In this document: one piece after another, positions 24,950 to 26,684 of the stretch
How the letters are laid out: each line of letters starts with the position of its first letter
Position numbering within the stretch: the first letter of the stretch is position 1
Assembly: GCA_028819675.1 (NCBI GenBank)
Contig: JAPPKT010000089.1
Span: 1 to 26,684 of the forward strand
From: Caldilineaceae bacterium
GTDB lineage: Bacteria > Chloroflexota > Anaerolineae > Caldilineales > Caldilineaceae
Reading direction: 5' to 3'
DNA length: 26,684 nt
The notes under the pieces: model-generated
What the model was told of the DNA's origin: nothing
The model's input: only the letters and a program-made list of their open reading frames with translations
Databases searched by the model: none
Made by a program: the position numbers and the translations under genes

Positions 24950-26317
24950 CTAGCTCTGGTTGAAGCACTGGCTCACGTCTCTGTGTAGAGTTTCCAGCAT
25001 GGTCACGATGGGGGCGCCATCACTTCCAAGAATGGCCTGGACGGCAGATGCCCCCAAATCCAAGTACTCTTCCAGAATGTTAAATTGGATTCCACGAGAC
25101 TCCAGGAAGTAGTAGATCCACTCCGCTTCCAGGCTGATCAGGGAAATGTCCCCGAATCGCAAAGCTGACATCATCGAGCTGTTGATGCTGAAAAATGGCC
25201 TTCCTAGCCTTGCCCAATCTGGCGGGCTTCCCTGGTCCGAATTCAACACGCAGGCAGAGATGCGATGCAGGTTTGCCTGATAGCTGGCTATGAGGTCGTG
25301 AAAACTGTTACCCAATGGAGGAGTCTCGCTCTGATGAAGAGGGGCAGAAAGCAAGGTCTCGGCCCTGCCCCCCGCCTGAAGCAGGTCTCTGCCGAGGAAT
25401 TCTCCTGGCACCCTGCGCCGAACAGACTCAGAGAGATTGAATATGCGTCCACCGAATGCGACTGGTACTTCCTGCCGGTTTATCAGCTCACACATGTCCA
25501 ACAGGTTGCCCACCGACCTTAGTTGCTGGGATACGAGCACGACGAGGTCAGGCTGGATTCGTTGAAGCGTGACTTCCATCTCGCTCAGAGTAAGGTTTTC
25601 CCCCAAAAAGACGGTACCAAAGCCCAGCCTCTTCAGAATCAGCTGCAAGAGTGCCAAACCAAGAGTGTGATGTTCACCTGGGGGGCAAGCCATTAGGACA
25701 AGGCCGGGTCGAGTCGGAGGGGGACATGCCCCCAGCAATACCTTGATTCTCTGCATGGCCTGAGCGGCTGCAAACGAAACCTGCTGGGCAGTCAATCTGG
25801 CGGCGTGCCACTCCTCGCCTAACTGGCGCAGTCCTTGGCAGATTACATGGAGGCAGACTGTTTCGACAGGAAAAAGGGCGAAAGCCTGGGAAAGGATTCG
25901 CTGCCCTTCAAATTCATCGTAGGCAACGCATGATGCTATCCACTTAGCGCAGGCAGCTCTGAGCTGGTCATCTACGACCTCGCCTGAGCCAGCCTCTATT
26001 TGCGGGTTTTCTGTCCATCGGCTTCCGTAAAAGTGTTGTTCGGGGACCAAACTGTGCTCCTGTAAAGGGTCCCTCCCTTCACTTTCCAACGTCTGCCAGC
26101 GTTCTGCAGCACGGCTGATACTTAGACCTTCCAACCGGCGCCGATTCAACCAATGTAAAGTGTCGATATCACGCCGTGAGTAGATTCGGTGCCCGCCTGC
26201 ACTTCTCGCCGGACGGGGAATCCCGTACCGTCGCTCCCATGCCCGAAGCGTCTCAGCCTTGATGCCCGTCTCTCGGACAACAGCTTTCAGATTGAATGAA
26301 GGCGTTTCCGTGCTCAT
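24950..26317 (-). CDS. MerR-family transcriptional regulator with cobalamin-binding domain (CarH/LitR-like) and C-terminal extension
   Basis: Related proteins (CarH, CarA, LitR) repress carotenoid genes in the dark using adenosylcobalamin as light sensor. 455 residues. A MerR helix-turn-helix (about 8-75) has TGIKAETLRAWERRYGIP and GGHRIYS. A helical bundle (about 115-195) and a Rossmann-type B12 domain (about 205-325) follow. The B12 domain has the lower-ligand motif E215-x-H217-x-x-G220 and the VAFGGRIF strand. In the bundle, Trp170 of the W-x9-EH motif is present, but the Glu-His pair is replaced by Val180-Ser181. About 125 residues beyond the B12 domain (330-455) are additional to CarH. 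AAGGAG lies 11 nt before the ATG. First gene of the carotenoid operon. Confidence 0.92.
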   Translation of the reverse strand: MSTETPSFNLKAVVRETGIKAETLRAWERRYGIPRPARSAGGHRIYSRRDIDTLHWLNRRRLEGLSISRAAERWQTLESEGRDPLQEHSLVPEQHFYGSRWTENPQIEAGSGEVVDDQLRAACAKWIASCVAYDEFEGQRILSQAFALFPVETVCLHVICQGLRQLGEEWHAARLTAQQVSFAAAQAMQRIKVLLGACPPPTRPGLVLMACPPGEHHTLGLALLQLILKRLGFGTVFLGENLTLSEMEVTLQRIQPDLVVLVSQQLRSVGNLLDMCELINRQEVPVAFGGRIFNLSESVRRRVPGEFLGRDLLQAGGRAETLLSAPLHQSETPPLGNSFHDLIASYQANLHRISACVLNSDQGSPPDWARLGRPFFSINSSMMSALRFGDISLISLEAEWIYYFLESRGIQFNILEEYLDLGASAVQAILGSDGAPIVTMLETLHRDVSQCFNQS

Positions 26318-26319
26318 AT

Positions 26320-26345
26320 GTACATGTACTCCTTCGTACTTGTAC
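26320..26345 (-). promoter_or_regulatory. Two GTACNNGTAC palindromes flanking the regulator's ribosome-binding site
   Basis: GTACATGTAC at 26320-26329 and GTACTTGTAC at 26336-26345 are separated by 6 bp. The minus-strand Shine-Dalgarno AAGGAG (26329-26334) lies between them. They are 2-28 bp upstream of the MerR start codon, a natural place for an autoregulatory operator. A related half-site, AAGTAC, is at 26411-26416. The palindromes are seen directly; the operator role is inference. Confidence 0.5.
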
Positions 26346-26384
26346 CCCGCATGTCCTGTCTACGCGGTTTCTAACAATAAAACT

Positions 26385-26390
26385 ATGATA
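26385..26390 (-). promoter_or_regulatory. Candidate -10 box for the MerR-carotenoid operon in an AT-rich block
   Basis: Minus-strand TATCAT (five of six matches) lies in the AT-rich block 26370-26430, unlike the GC-rich surroundings. No good -35 is spaced for it. TTGTAC, spaced 17 bp from an overlapping TAATAT, is an alternative. The remaining sequence 26431-26660 shows no gene that can be supported. Confidence 0.35.
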
Positions 26391-26663
26391 TATTACGCAA
26401 ATTTTAGACGAAGTACAAATCTTAAAACTCTATGGTTGGAAGATCCAATGAGTGGGCGGGGAAAGTCGAATACAAACAGCTATGCCAGCGTTAAGTCGAG
26501 TGCATCCCAAAATAGGGGCGAACTCTCGTATACCTCTGGAAGAAACCAGGCCACGGCCAGTTCACTTTCCAATCGCCTGCAATTGAAGTGGTTTTCTCAC
26601 TACTCTCTCCTCTCAACTCTCTCCTCGCTTTTGGGCGGTCGGGCCTATTCGGCCCTCCCTTGT

Positions 26664-26684
26664 GGGGGGGGGGGCCCCCCCCCC
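26664..26684. other. G-run followed by C-run at the window end, probable assembly artefact
   Basis: Eleven G (26664-26674) followed directly by ten C (26675-26684). A self-complementary homopolymer pair exactly at the sequence end is more likely a low-quality read end or assembly error than biology. Confidence 0.7.

Noticed and set aside
26448..26684. Plus-strand frame open to the window end, divergent from the regulator gene
   Set aside because: It has an ATG with a GGAAG upstream and would fit a divergently controlled gene. However, the product is Ser/Asn-rich without motif, codon third positions are not GC-biased, and the end of the sequence looks unreliable.

Overview
The window looks like a contig from a moderately GC-rich environmental bacterium. 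It is most probably a member of the Chloroflexota (Caldilineaceae/Anaerolineae-like). This is an inference from gene content: a ribose-type sugar importer with two different permeases, very large FtsX-like permeases, a fused CrtYcd-type lycopene cyclase with CruF, and MerR/B12 control of carotenoid genes. No rRNA or tRNA gene was seen that could confirm it. The last bases are a G-run followed by a C-run, which looks like a contig edge or assembly artefact.

Layout. (1) 1-581 is non-coding and repeat-rich: two and a bit copies of a ~122-bp tandem unit, then a compact array of GGCGCGACAT sites resembling a transposon end. (2) 582-7515 is housekeeping: an ABC-F ATPase; coaE, a tiny membrane protein and dnaJ in tight succession; a convergent EamA-type transporter; then prmA and rsmE overlapping by 11 nt. 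(3) 7516-12018 is a sugar-import operon: lipoprotein binding protein, two permeases and a single-domain ATPase, behind a good sigma70-like promoter, a long leader and an internal RNA hairpin. (4) 12040-15009 is a 989-residue FtsX-type permease without its own ATPase. (5) 15128-16884 is a pair made of a beta-RFAP-synthase-like protein (methanopterin-type chemistry) and a stand-alone TrpF. (6) 16919-19800 is a mixed set: a lipase-like hydrolase, a Bcp peroxiredoxin and three small or membrane proteins of unknown function.

(7) 19905-26317, minus strand, is the most interesting part: a carotenoid operon. It reads MerR/B12 regulator, CrtYcd-like lycopene cyclase, an exported protein of unknown function, CruF carotenoid hydratase, a PlsY-like acyltransferase, a CruG-like glycosyltransferase and an Sfp-like phosphopantetheinyl transferase. 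From the cyclase onward each start overlaps the preceding stop (ATGA, GTGA, ATGA, ATGA, then a 28-nt overlap), so the six products are probably made as a unit. The enzyme set suggests a cyclised, 1'-hydroxylated and glycosylated carotenoid, possibly fatty-acylated. The acylation step and the exported protein are the two candidates for undescribed biology. The regulator keeps the lower B12-ligand motif, lacks the Glu-His of the CarH W-x9-EH motif, and carries a C-terminal extension of about 125 residues. Its ribosome-binding site is framed by two GTACNNGTAC palindromes, which suggests autoregulation. No phytoene synthase or desaturase is in the window, so earlier pathway steps must be encoded elsewhere.
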